A stretch of DNA of 64,000 bases. Origin: Hyphomicrobiaceae bacterium (GTDB lineage: Bacteria > Pseudomonadota > Alphaproteobacteria > Rhizobiales > Hyphomicrobiaceae). A program made the position numbers and the translations under genes. Below the pieces are notes generated by a model that did not search any database, was not told where the DNA came from, and was given only the letters and a program-made list of their open reading frames with translations. The stretch is from positions 248,001 to 312,000 of the forward strand of contig JALHOW010000003.1 of NCBI GenBank assembly GCA_022842785.1, in the 5' to 3' direction. Each line of letters begins with the position of its first letter. Positions within the stretch are counted from its first letter, which is position 1. Positions 34,941 through 43,527 of the stretch are shown one piece after another.

Positions 34941-36410
34941 ATGAAAAAGCTCCTCATTGGAGGGATGGCCGCTGCGGTGATCTCCTCCTCTCTTGTCGCC
35001 GGTTATCGTGTTGGGGTCGGCACGTGGCCAGATCCCAGAACCTGGTGGCAGCATCGCGAAGGCGAGACGGGTTCCATGCCGATTGCGCCTAGCGAGCGCA
35101 AAATTCTCTACTGGCGGCATCCGGACAAGGATACCGAGTATGCAGCCGAGCCACGCAAGACCGTTGACGGGCGCGACTTCATCGCGGTGTACGACGACCA
35201 GGAAGCGGACTTCGCCGAAGCTGACTCGAGCAGGCCCACAAAAAAGGAAAGTGGCGCGGCGAAGAAGATCCTCTACTACCGCAATCCGATGGGGCTCCCG
35301 GACACCTCTCCTGTGCCGAAGAAGGATTGGATGGGGATGGACTACATCCCAGTCTACGAGGGCGAGGAGGAGGATGCAGGCACGGTTAAGGTCAGCATCG
35401 CCAAGATCCAGCGCTCCGGCGTGCGCAGCGAGCCAGCCCGCCTGCGTCGTCTCGTGCGGCCGATCCGGGCTCCGGGCGTCGCCAAGCCGGACGAGCGCAC
35501 GTTGCTCACCATCGCGCTACGTGCCGACAGCTTCGTCGAGGAGCTTTACGTCAATGAGACCGGGCGTGACGTCAAGAAGGGTGAGCCGCTGTTCCGCATC
35601 TATAGCCCGGAGATGGTTAGGGTGCAGGTGGACTACCGCATTTCGACTACTACGACCGGCAATCGCGACGAGAAGGGCGCCCTGCAGCGGCTGCTGAACC
35701 TCCAGCTTCCGCAAGCCGTCTTGGATGAGATCAAGCGCACACGCGAACCGGTCATCTCGTTCAACTGGCCTTCACCTGTCTCCGGCGTCGTCATGCAAAA
35801 GAACGCTATCGAAGGCATGATGATAAAGGCTGGCGAAGAAATGATGCGCCTCGCCGACCTGTCGTCCATCTGGGTCATCGCGGACATTGCCGAGCAGGAC
35901 TTGGGCCAGGTTCGGATCGGCTTGAAGGCGAAGGTCACCTTCCGTGCCTTCCCTGGAGAGATGTTCGAAGGTCGTGTCACCTTCGTTCTTCATGAGCTCG
36001 AGATGGCGACGCGAACGGCCAAGGTGCGCGTCGAGATCGCCAACCCTGATCACCGCATCAAGCACGAGATGTTCGCCGACGTAGAGATCAACGCCGGCGA
36101 AGGTGAGGCCGAGCGTCTCGTGGTGCCGCTTTCGGCTCTCATCGACAGCGGCAACCGCCAGGTAGTGATCGTCGATCGCGGCGAAGGCCGCTTCGAGCCG
36201 CGCCCTGTCAAGGTCGGACTGCGCGGCGATGGTTACGTCGAGATCGCTGAGGGCATCAAAGTCGGCGAGAATGTCGTCGTCGCAGGGAACTTCCTGATCG
36301 ATGCGGAGAGCAACCTCAGGGCCGCACTGTCCGGCTTCACGGCAGAACCTCCAAAGGGCGAACCGAAAGCCCAGCCGCCCGCACCTGCGGCCATGGAGAA
36401 GCAGCCATGA
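34941..36410 (+). CDS. cusB: CusB-type copper/silver RND adaptor
   Basis: A 489-residue adaptor. After an N-terminal anchor come two heavy-metal-binding-domain repeats, each beginning ILYWRHPDKDTEY or ILYYRNPMGLPDTSPVPKKD and ending in a FIAVYDD or YIPVYEG strand; the second has WMGMDYIPVYEG, the Met-rich form seen in copper proteins. The HlyD-type body follows (VRPIRAPGVAKPDERTLLTI ... SPVSGVVMQKNAIEGMMIKA). The pump gene overlaps by 4 bp (ATGA). It links the CusA pump to an outer-membrane factor and delivers Cu(I)/Ag(I). Confidence 0.92.
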   Translation: MKKLLIGGMAAAVISSSLVAGYRVGVGTWPDPRTWWQHREGETGSMPIAPSERKILYWRHPDKDTEYAAEPRKTVDGRDFIAVYDDQEADFAEADSSRPTKKESGAAKKILYYRNPMGLPDTSPVPKKDWMGMDYIPVYEGEEEDAGTVKVSIAKIQRSGVRSEPARLRRLVRPIRAPGVAKPDERTLLTIALRADSFVEELYVNETGRDVKKGEPLFRIYSPEMVRVQVDYRISTTTTGNRDEKGALQRLLNLQLPQAVLDEIKRTREPVISFNWPSPVSGVVMQKNAIEGMMIKAGEEMMRLADLSSIWVIADIAEQDLGQVRIGLKAKVTFRAFPGEMFEGRVTFVLHELEMATRTAKVRVEIANPDHRIKHEMFADVEINAGEGEAERLVVPLSALIDSGNRQVVIVDRGEGRFEPRPVKVGLRGDGYVEIAEGIKVGENVVVAGNFLIDAESNLRAALSGFTAEPPKGEPKAQPPAPAAMEKQP

Positions 36411-39400
36411 TCGCTAGCATCATCCGCTGGTCAGCCAACAACCTGATACTGATCCTGATCGCGACGGTGCTCGCAACCGGGGCCGGCCTCTATGCTCTGA
36501 CCAGAGTGCCGCTCGACGCCATACCGGACCTCTCGGACACGCAGGTCATCATCTACACGGAGTATACCGGCCAGGCGCCGCAGGTGATCGAGGATCAGGT
36601 CACCTATCCGCTCTCGACGGCGATGCTGTCGGTGCCGCGATCGAAGGTGGTGCGCGGGTTCTCGTTCTTCGGCGTCTCGTTCGTCTATGTCATCTTCGAG
36701 GAAGGCACCGACATCTATTGGGCGCGCTCGCGCGTGCTCGAGTACCTCTCTGCTGCCTCCCGTACACTGCCGCAAGGAGTTGTACCCACGCTCGGGCCCG
36801 ACGCCACAGGTGTCGGCTGGGTCTACCAGTACGCCGTCATGGCGCAGAAACGAAACCTCGCCGAGCTGCGCACGACGCAGGACTGGCAGGTACGCTTTGC
36901 CGTCGCCAAGGCCGAGGGCGTGGCCGAGGTCGCGAGCGTCGGCGGCTTCGTAAGGCAGTATTCAGTCGTCGTCGATCCGCACCGGCTGCGCGCCTTCGAT
37001 GTAACGCTCGCCAAGTTGCGCGAGGCGATCCGCGCATCCAACATGGATGTCGGCGGCCGGGTGGTCGAGCTGGCCGAGACCGAGTTCATGGTGCGCGGCC
37101 GCGGCTATCTCAGAGGCATCGCCGACATCGAGAGCATCGTGCTCAAGGCGCAAGGCGGCACGCCGGTACTCGTCAAGGACGTCGCGCGCGTCGAGCTGGC
37201 GCCCGACGAGCGGCGCGGCGTGACCGAGCTCAACGGCGAAGGCGAGGTTGTCTCCGGCATTGCCGTGCAACGCTACGGCCAGAATGCGCTATCGGTGATC
37301 GGTAGCGTTAAGGAGCGTCTCGCGGACATCAAGGGCAGCCTGCCCGAAGACACCGAAATCGTCCCCGTCTACGACCGTTCGGACCTCATCCATCGCGCGA
37401 TTGCCACGCTCAAGGTAACGCTTATTGAGGAAAGCGCTATCGTCGCCCTCGTGTGCTTCGTCTTCCTTCTGCACGCGCGCAGCGCGCTGGTCGCCATCAT
37501 CACGCTGCCACTTGGCATCCTCATCGCTTACGCGTGCATGTGGGCGCTCGGCATCTCATCGAACATCATGAGCCTCGGCGGGATCGCCATCGCCATCGGT
37601 GCCATGATCGATGCGGCCATCGTCATGATCGAGAATGCGCACAAGCATCTGGAGCGCGCGCCACCCGATAAACCGCGCACCGAGGTGCTAATCGAGGCGG
37701 CGATCGAGGTTGGCCCATCGCTATTTTTCTCGCTGCTCATAATCACGGTGTCGTTCCTGCCGATCTTCGCGCTCGAGGCGCAGGAGGGGCTGCTGTTCAA
37801 GCCGCTCGCCTGGACCAAGACGTTCGCCATGGCTGCCGCCGCGCTGCTCTCCATAACTGTCGTACCGGCACTGATGGTCCTTTTTGTGCGCGGGCGCATC
37901 ATCGCTGAGCACAAGAACCCGATCAACCGCTTCCTGATCTGGCTCTACCGTCCGATCATCCGCGGTGTGCTGAAGACCCAGGCGCTCACGATCGCCATTG
38001 CAGTGCTGGTGCTCGCGGGCAGTATCTGGCCCGCGGCTAACGTCGGCTCCGAGTTCATGCCCAACATCAACGAGGGCACGATCATGTACATGCCGACGAC
38101 GCTGCCCGGGCTTTCGATCACCAAGGCGGCCGAGCTGCTACAGATCCAGAACCGCATCATAAAGACCTTTCCGGAAGTCGAGAGCGTGTTCGGAAAGGCC
38201 GGCCGGGCTGCTACGGCGACCGATCCCGCCCCCACCGAAATGTTCGAGACCATCATCAACCTTAAGCCCGAGAGAGAGTGGCGACCGGGCATGACTGTCG
38301 ACAAACTGATCAAGGAAATGGACAAGGCGCTGCAGTTTCCCGGCGTCTCCAATGCCTGGACGATGCCGATCAAGGCGCGCATCGACATGCTGGCGACCGG
38401 CATCCGCACCCCCGTCGGCGTCAAGGTCATCGGGCAAGACTTGAAAATCATCGAGAAGCTCGCGCGCGATATCGAGGCCGCGATCAAGACCGTACCCGGC
38501 ACTTCAAGCGCTTTCGCCGAGCGTATTGTCAGCGGCTACTACCTCGACGTCGAACCTGATCGGCGCGAACTGGCCCGCTACGGCCTGATGATCGCCGACG
38601 TGCAGGAGGTAGTGTCGTCGGCGCTCGGCGCCGAGACGGTGACGACGACCGTGGAAGGCCGCGAACGGTACGGTATTTCTGTGCGCTACCCCCGCGACGT
38701 GCGGTCTGATCCGCATGCAATCGCTCGCGAGGTAATGGTGTCGCTCCCCAACGGCGCCTCGATACCACTCGGGCAGGTGGCGAAAGTCTCGCTCGTCCGG
38801 GGCCCCGCCTCGATCCGCACTGAGAATGCACAACTCGCAGCCTACATCTTCGTCGACGCGCGCGAGCGCGATCTCGGCAGCTTTGTCGCCGACGCCAAGA
38901 AGGCCGTTGCCGCGTCGGTGCAATTCCCGCCTGGCTACTACGCCATTTGGAGCGGACAGTTCGAATACTACGAGCGGGCCAAGAAGCGGCTCGCGGTCGT
39001 AGTGCCGTTGACGCTGTTGATCATCCTGCTGCTGCTCTATCTCAACTTCCGCCGCATGACCGAGACATTGATCGTCATGCTGTCGCTACCGTTTGCGCTG
39101 GTCGGGGGACTCTGGCTGATGTGGTGGATGGGTTTCAACCTGTCGGTCGCTGTTGCCGTCGGCTTCATCGCGCTCGCCGGAGTGGCCGCCGAGACCGGCG
39201 TCATCATGCTGATCTATCTCGACCACGCCTGGGAGGATCAGAAGCGCAAAGCCCTCGCTGGTGGCCGCGCTGTCACCCGCACCGACCTCACGGAGGCGAT
39301 CATGGAGGGCGCGGTCGAGCGCGTGCGGCCAAAGATGATGACGGTCATCGCAATCATGGCGGGCTTGGTCCCGATTCTGTGGAGTCACGGCGCCGGCTCA

Positions 39401-39589
39401 GAGGTGATGCAGCGCATCGCCGTGCCGATGATCGGCGGCATGGTCTCATCCACCGTGCTGACGCTGGTCGTCATCCCTGCGATCTACGCCATGGTCAAAG
39501 GCTGGAGACTGCCCGGCGTCACTGCAGACGGTCATCGAGCCGCGCAGACCAATCTTTCACAGTCTCCATCAGAGGCCATGCGCGTCTGA
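36407..39589 (+). CDS. cusA: CusA-type copper/silver RND efflux pump
   Basis: A 1060-residue inner-membrane permease with the Cu/Ag-specific features of CusA: MYMPTTLPGLSI, PTEMFETIINLKP and RIDMLATGIRTPVG, whose methionines correspond to the periplasmic Cu(I)/Ag(I) site of E. coli CusA. The helix-4 region GAMIDAAIVMIENAHKHLE and the VFGKAGRAATATDPAP phrase also match CusA closely. It pairs with CusB and probably with the TolC-type lipoprotein encoded at 43514, giving a complete CusCBA-like system across the inner and outer membranes. Confidence 0.96.
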   Translation: MIASIIRWSANNLILILIATVLATGAGLYALTRVPLDAIPDLSDTQVIIYTEYTGQAPQVIEDQVTYPLSTAMLSVPRSKVVRGFSFFGVSFVYVIFEEGTDIYWARSRVLEYLSAASRTLPQGVVPTLGPDATGVGWVYQYAVMAQKRNLAELRTTQDWQVRFAVAKAEGVAEVASVGGFVRQYSVVVDPHRLRAFDVTLAKLREAIRASNMDVGGRVVELAETEFMVRGRGYLRGIADIESIVLKAQGGTPVLVKDVARVELAPDERRGVTELNGEGEVVSGIAVQRYGQNALSVIGSVKERLADIKGSLPEDTEIVPVYDRSDLIHRAIATLKVTLIEESAIVALVCFVFLLHARSALVAIITLPLGILIAYACMWALGISSNIMSLGGIAIAIGAMIDAAIVMIENAHKHLERAPPDKPRTEVLIEAAIEVGPSLFFSLLIITVSFLPIFALEAQEGLLFKPLAWTKTFAMAAAALLSITVVPALMVLFVRGRIIAEHKNPINRFLIWLYRPIIRGVLKTQALTIAIAVLVLAGSIWPAANVGSEFMPNINEGTIMYMPTTLPGLSITKAAELLQIQNRIIKTFPEVESVFGKAGRAATATDPAPTEMFETIINLKPEREWRPGMTVDKLIKEMDKALQFPGVSNAWTMPIKARIDMLATGIRTPVGVKVIGQDLKIIEKLARDIEAAIKTVPGTSSAFAERIVSGYYLDVEPDRRELARYGLMIADVQEVVSSALGAETVTTTVEGRERYGISVRYPRDVRSDPHAIAREVMVSLPNGASIPLGQVAKVSLVRGPASIRTENAQLAAYIFVDARERDLGSFVADAKKAVAASVQFPPGYYAIWSGQFEYYERAKKRLAVVVPLTLLIILLLLYLNFRRMTETLIVMLSLPFALVGGLWLMWWMGFNLSVAVAVGFIALAGVAAETGVIMLIYLDHAWEDQKRKALAGGRAVTRTDLTEAIMEGAVERVRPKMMTVIAIMAGLVPILWSHGAGSEVMQRIAVPMIGGMVSSTVLTLVVIPAIYAMVKGWRLPGVTADGHRAAQTNLSQSPSEAMRV

Positions 39590-39932
39590 AGCGCCCAGGG
39601 ATCGCCACTGTGGCAGGACACCCCGAGGGAGTGACTCCCCCCATGCGCGCTTAGTAGCACCTTGCATAAGCGAAGTCTCAGAAACACTCTGAAACATCAG
39701 CGACACACTGCGGCACAGAAAGGCAAGCAAGATACGCGAGAATGTCGCCGCTTTAGATGTGCAATGTTTGGCAGATAGTTCGATGACAAATAATCCAGTG
39801 AAATCGGCTCAGAAGAGCAGCAGTTCGAGCTCAAATGAAGCTCGACGAGCTGGCTGGAGCAAAGTGGCGCGAGAACTTTACCGACTTCGCAGATCGAACC
39901 GGCCATCCATTGCGGTCCCAGAACGACGACAT

Positions 39933-39960
39933 GGTCCCGGGCCCGCTCGAGCCCGGGACC
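39933..39960. terminator. Strong hairpin downstream of small secreted-protein gene
   Basis: GGTCCCGGGC - 8-nt loop - GCCCGGGACC, a perfect 10-bp GC-rich stem. It lies 16 bp after the stop codon of the minus-strand gene at 39976 and could also end the cusA transcript arriving from the other side. No U-tract follows on either strand, so it may act as an RNA end-protecting or factor-dependent terminator. Confidence 0.6.
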
Positions 39961-39975
39961 AACGCTGCAGTGTGC

Positions 39976-40149
39976 TTACTCGCCACCGCCGTTCTGCTGC
40001 ATCTGCTTCCAGAAGCAGGCCTTCCAGTCATCCGTTTTTTCACATCCGGGCTGGGTCGCGGTGCGCACCTCAGGTCGATGGGCCTGTGCTGCGAATCCGA
40101 TACCTGCGATCCCGGAAGCGAGAAGTGCTGCCAAAATAAGCTTCTTCAT
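39976..40149 (-). CDS. Small secreted protein, divergent from the copper two-component genes
   Basis: A 57-residue protein. A signal peptide MKKLILAALLASGIAGIGFA (cleavage after AQA) is followed by a mature peptide of about 34 residues with two cysteines (QPGCEKTDDWKACFWKQM) and a Gly-rich end. An AGGG lies about 9 nt before the ATG. The spacing of the Cys and Trp residues could bind Cu or form a disulfide. It is divergent from an OmpR-type regulator gene, with a pair of direct repeats between them (40289-40305), so it is a likely target of that system. No named family is recognised. Confidence 0.7.
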   Translation of the reverse strand: MKKLILAALLASGIAGIGFAAQAHRPEVRTATQPGCEKTDDWKACFWKQMQQNGGGE

Positions 40150-40288
40150 GAGGTAGCCCTTTCATGCTCAGCGTTCTCACGACAGCCTCGATACTCGACG
40201 AGCGCCGTTGCCGCTGCTTTGAGAGCTACCCGACGTTGGCGAGCGCACCTAGCGGACCTTGGCAACCGAATATAACGACGACGCTTGT

Positions 40289-40305
40289 CGTTACATGCCG
40301 TTACA
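40289..40305 (+). promoter_or_regulatory. Direct repeat, likely OmpR-type regulator site
   Basis: CGTTACA-TGC-CGTTACA: two identical 7-bp half-sites with a 10-bp period, the arrangement that OmpR/PhoB-family regulators bind as a tandem dimer. It lies about 70 bp before the response regulator gene and about 140 bp before the divergent small secreted-protein gene. An inverted repeat ACGAC-GCTT-GTCGT (40278-40291) overlaps its left edge. Confidence 0.65.
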
Positions 40306-40372
40306 AAATCGCCATCGGCCCATTGCCGTACAGCGTTTAAGCTGACCTCAAGAAACTAGACTTAGAGACACC

Positions 40373-41098
40373 ATGACCAGTGAAGCGCAAATCCTCGTCG
40401 TCGACGATGATCGCGAAATTCGAGACCTCCTCTCACGATTCCTGCGGAAGAATGGATATCGCGTGGAATTGGCGGCCGATGGTGACGAGATGATGCGAGC
40501 TCTTGAGACGGCGCGGATTGACCTGATCGTTCTCGACCGCGTCATGCCGGGCAAAGACGGCCTGACCCTCTGCCGAGAGCTGCGAACAACCAGCCGCGTG
40601 CCGGTCATCCTCCTGACCTTGCTGGGCTCAGATACCGATCGTATCGTCGGCCTAGAAATTGGAGCAGATGACTATTTGGTCAAACCGTTCAACCCACATG
40701 AACTCTTGGCCCGCATCAAAGCCGTTCTTCGTCGAGCGGCGGATCTCCCATTCCGCAATAGCGTCGACAAGCCCACGGAAGCGCGATTCTCGGGATGGTC
40801 CCTCAACCGCGGCCGCAGGCGGCTGACTTCACCGTCCGGTGCGCTCGTGAGCCTGACCGACGGTGAGTTTGATCTATTGCTTGCATTTGTTGAGCACCCC
40901 CAGGTGATCTTGAGCCGAGAACAGCTGCTTGATCTATCTCGCGCGCGCAGAGCCATAGCTTTCGACCGCAGCATCGACATGCAAGTGACTCGGTTGAGGC
41001 GCAGGATCGAGGCCAACCCTGAGCAACCAGAGTTTATCAAAACTGTGAGAAATAAGGGCTACGTCTTCGCGGCGTCAGTTATCGAGGTGCCCACATGA
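40373..41098 (+). CDS. OmpR-family response regulator, copper cluster
   Basis: A 241-residue regulator. The receiver domain has acidic pocket DDD (11-13) and phosphoacceptor Asp55 (VLDRVMPGKDG), with the conserved Lys in DYLVKPFNPHELLAR. The C-terminal OmpR winged helix is LTDGEFDLLLAFVEHPQVIL ... FDRSIDMQVTRLRRRI with IKTVRNKGYVFA. It overlaps the kinase gene by 4 bp. Position between cusBA and the TolC/multicopper oxidase genes points to a CopR/CusR-like role, with Cu or Ag as signal; this is inferred. Confidence 0.9.
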   Translation: MTSEAQILVVDDDREIRDLLSRFLRKNGYRVELAADGDEMMRALETARIDLIVLDRVMPGKDGLTLCRELRTTSRVPVILLTLLGSDTDRIVGLEIGADDYLVKPFNPHELLARIKAVLRRAADLPFRNSVDKPTEARFSGWSLNRGRRRLTSPSGALVSLTDGEFDLLLAFVEHPQVILSREQLLDLSRARRAIAFDRSIDMQVTRLRRRIEANPEQPEFIKTVRNKGYVFAASVIEVPT

Positions 41099-42609
41099 GT
41101 TGGCTGGTGGACACCATCAAAGGGCGCGTCGCCGTCGTGCTCGTGATTGTTCTCTCCGCTTCGCACATTCTCGGACTTTGGTTCTACGCAAATAGGAGCG
41201 ACGAGGCAGCAACGATCCTACATGACGCTCTTCTGGCGGAACAGATTGCGCTCGTAGTACGCTTCGCTGAACAGCTCCCGATCAACGAGCGACAAACGGC
41301 GCTGGCAGCCATGAGTAGCCCAGCTGTCAGACTAAGCACAACGCAACGAGATACGACACGGTGGCCGTTACCTGAGGGATCGCGCGGCCACAATTTCGAA
41401 CATCTTCTGAGCGCCTTCCTTGATCGCAGAATGCGGGAAGGCATCGGTCTCAATTTCTCAGAGACCAAGGATGTCGATGGTCTGGGCTCACTGTTGTCCA
41501 AGGTGAGACTTTCGCTTCACGATGAGTGGAACCATCTCCCTGTACGACCGATGGCAGAGATCCAATCTGGAGGCAGCGTCAGTGGGGAAGTCGGCCTAGC
41601 AGACGGGTCATGGGTTCGGTTTGCCGTGCCAGTCTTAAAGGTGAACGCATTCTCTCCAGTCAAGCTCGGCGTTCCACTCTTCATGATGATCCTATCGGCA
41701 ATGGTCCTAGCGGCGTGGATCCTCAACAGATGGACGCAGCCGTTAGCTCAGTTCGTATCCGCTGCCGAGAGGTTAGGCAGGGACATCCATTCACCGCCGT
41801 TGCTGGAGGCGGGCCCCTCTGAAATTCGCGCGGTCGCGCATACCCTCAACCTGATGCAGCAGCGGCTGCAGCGAGTAGTTGAGGACCGAACGGCATTCGC
41901 AGCTGCGATCGCGCATGATTTAGGTACGCCTATAACCCGCTTGCATCTGCGCGCGCATGAGATCGAAGACGATGCTCTGGGATCGCGAATAGTTCGCGAT
42001 CTTGAGCAAATGCGCAGAATGATCACGGCGACTCTCGAATTTGCCCGACTGGAGTTCGCAGCCGAGATCAGCGAAAAGCTCGATCTGGGCTCGTTGGTGG
42101 AAAGTGTCTGCGACGATTACGCAGACATCGGCGAAGACGTGAGCGCAGCAGCGCATGAGCCTGTAACGGTCATGGCGAGACCCGCCTCATTGCGCAGGGC
42201 TATCGCGAACCTAATAGAAAACGCCGTAAAGTATGGCAAACGAGCCCGCGTGACAGTGGAGAGCCGCGGACGCGAGGCAAGAATTAAAGTGGCCGATGAT
42301 GGCCCCGGACTGCCACCTCACATGCTGGAGGAAGCGTTCAAACCATTCCGACGGATTAACCAAGACGAGGGCGACACAGAGGGCAACGGACTGGGCTTAA
42401 GCATTGCTCGCAGCGTCGTGATGGGGATGGGCGGCCAAATTGCTTTATCAAACGCCGATCAGGGCGGACTGCAGGCTATCGTGACGCTGCAGCTGTACTC
42501 AAACTCGAGCGATTCGCAAAGTTATCTTCAGAGGAGGATCGGACACATACAGATCAAAAAAAGTCGCTCACTGGGATCTAAGGTTGACGATGGCCATGAC
42601 TCTCCCTAA
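41095..42609 (+). CDS. Sensor histidine kinase, CopS/CusS-like position
   Basis: A 504-residue kinase. Membrane helices near residues 10-30 and 193-210 enclose a periplasmic sensor domain of about 160 residues. HAMP linker, then phosphoacceptor His274 (AAIAHDLGTPITRLHLR), N-box (RRAIANLIENAVKYG), G boxes (VADDGPGLPP; GNGLGLSIARSVV). The sensor region has few His or Met residues, so copper sensing is inferred from context rather than seen. It overlaps the response regulator gene (ATGA) and forms one operon with it. Confidence 0.9.
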   Translation: MSWLVDTIKGRVAVVLVIVLSASHILGLWFYANRSDEAATILHDALLAEQIALVVRFAEQLPINERQTALAAMSSPAVRLSTTQRDTTRWPLPEGSRGHNFEHLLSAFLDRRMREGIGLNFSETKDVDGLGSLLSKVRLSLHDEWNHLPVRPMAEIQSGGSVSGEVGLADGSWVRFAVPVLKVNAFSPVKLGVPLFMMILSAMVLAAWILNRWTQPLAQFVSAAERLGRDIHSPPLLEAGPSEIRAVAHTLNLMQQRLQRVVEDRTAFAAAIAHDLGTPITRLHLRAHEIEDDALGSRIVRDLEQMRRMITATLEFARLEFAAEISEKLDLGSLVESVCDDYADIGEDVSAAAHEPVTVMARPASLRRAIANLIENAVKYGKRARVTVESRGREARIKVADDGPGLPPHMLEEAFKPFRRINQDEGDTEGNGLGLSIARSVVMGMGGQIALSNADQGGLQAIVTLQLYSNSSDSQSYLQRRIGHIQIKKSRSLGSKVDDGHDSP

Positions 42610-42628
42610 TTCGCGTTAGATAATCGCT

Positions 42629-43066
42629 ATGTTTCCAACAGAGGATCACGCCCTGCCCCGTCTATCGAAAGCGTTTGCTGTAATCGGCGCAGTGCTGCTG
42701 GCAATGCTAGCCTTCAGCATGAGCGGTGGTACGGCTAGCGCCCATGGTGGGCATGATCACTCCATATCCGTATCGCCCGCCGGTATCAGCGGCGCACCTC
42801 GGGCTGAAGAGCCGAACGATAAATCGGTGTTTGCGGCGTCGTCCGGTCAAACATATAGCTTCGGTAGCCCAAAAGATTCGTTGCCTCGCGACGAAGGAAC
42901 AGTACCGGACTGCTGCTGCGGCAGCGTCATGTGCCATGCAGGTGTTGCCTCCACAGGCGATGCGATTGGCGGCCCTGTAAGAACAGGCGCCAAAGTGACG
43001 GCAATGTCGTCCTACGGACACACGCAACTTTGTGCGTCCGGCCTTGAGCGCCCCCCCAGAACTTGA
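42629..43066 (+). CDS. Cys/His-containing secreted protein, copper cluster
   Basis: A 145-residue protein with a hydrophobic leader (FAVIGAVLLAMLAFSMSGGTA) followed by SAHGGHDHSISVSP, a His patch at the mature N-terminus, and a cysteine cluster TVPDCCCGSVMCHAGVAST. It begins 19 bp after the kinase gene and probably shares its transcript. No catalytic motif. The combination of His patch and CCC-x4-C in a secreted protein suggests Cu or Ag binding. It resembles the protein at 34041 in overall plan but not clearly in sequence. Confidence 0.65.
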   Translation: MFPTEDHALPRLSKAFAVIGAVLLAMLAFSMSGGTASAHGGHDHSISVSPAGISGAPRAEEPNDKSVFAASSGQTYSFGSPKDSLPRDEGTVPDCCCGSVMCHAGVASTGDAIGGPVRTGAKVTAMSSYGHTQLCASGLERPPRT

Positions 43067-43076
43067 TGTTGCATTT

Positions 43077-43095
43077 CGCCGACCAGAGGTCGGCG
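43077..43095. terminator. Short hairpin after the Cys/His secreted-protein gene
   Basis: CGCCGACC-AGA-GGTCGGCG, an 8-bp perfect stem with a 3-nt loop, 11 bp after the stop codon at 43066. No U-tract follows, so termination is possible but not certain. Confidence 0.45.
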
Positions 43096-43251
43096 CCGTA
43101 AGGACGTCTGCAGTCAGCGCTGTCGCTCTCGACGTCGCTTTGGCTGCCGAGTCGATCAGCGGCTAAGTCGGAAGTGCTTCGAGCACGCGTTCCGACTGAC
43201 GACCATAACCGCCATCGCGTAAGAGTGCCAAACAGGAAAGGCACGCTTAGA

Positions 43252-43527
43252 ATGCTCACCAAAACCTTGTCGGGGCTTTTACTGGGATGGCTCTCTATCC
43301 CTGGCGCAGCAGCCCACGACCCAGCAAATCCAAACGCACCCACTCCGCCTGCTCGTTACAGCCCGGTGCTGTCCGGCACGCAGAGTTACCGGCCTGTGGA
43401 GCCCTTGCCTTGGGCTGATGTGAACCGGCGTGTAACGCCGCCCGATGCGCAATTCCCACCACAAGCGCCTAAAGCACCTGCCGGAAAACAAAACGGGGAC
43501 AAGCGGGGACCACATGGCAAGCACTGA
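43252..43527 (+). CDS. Small secreted Pro-rich protein before tolC-like gene
   Basis: About 91 residues. A signal peptide (TKTLSGLLLGWLSIPGAAA) precedes a Pro-rich mature part (HDPANPNAPTPPARYSPV; SYRPVEPLPWADVNRRVTPP) ending in a Lys/His-rich tail (KRGPHGKH). An upstream GTG-type start is possible, but the ATG at 43252 directly precedes the leader. It overlaps the following TolC-type gene by 14 bp, so the two are coupled. Such short proteins precede outer-membrane factors in several copper operons; its function is unknown. Confidence 0.65.
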   Translation: MLTKTLSGLLLGWLSIPGAAAHDPANPNAPTPPARYSPVLSGTQSYRPVEPLPWADVNRRVTPPDAQFPPQAPKAPAGKQNGDKRGPHGKH

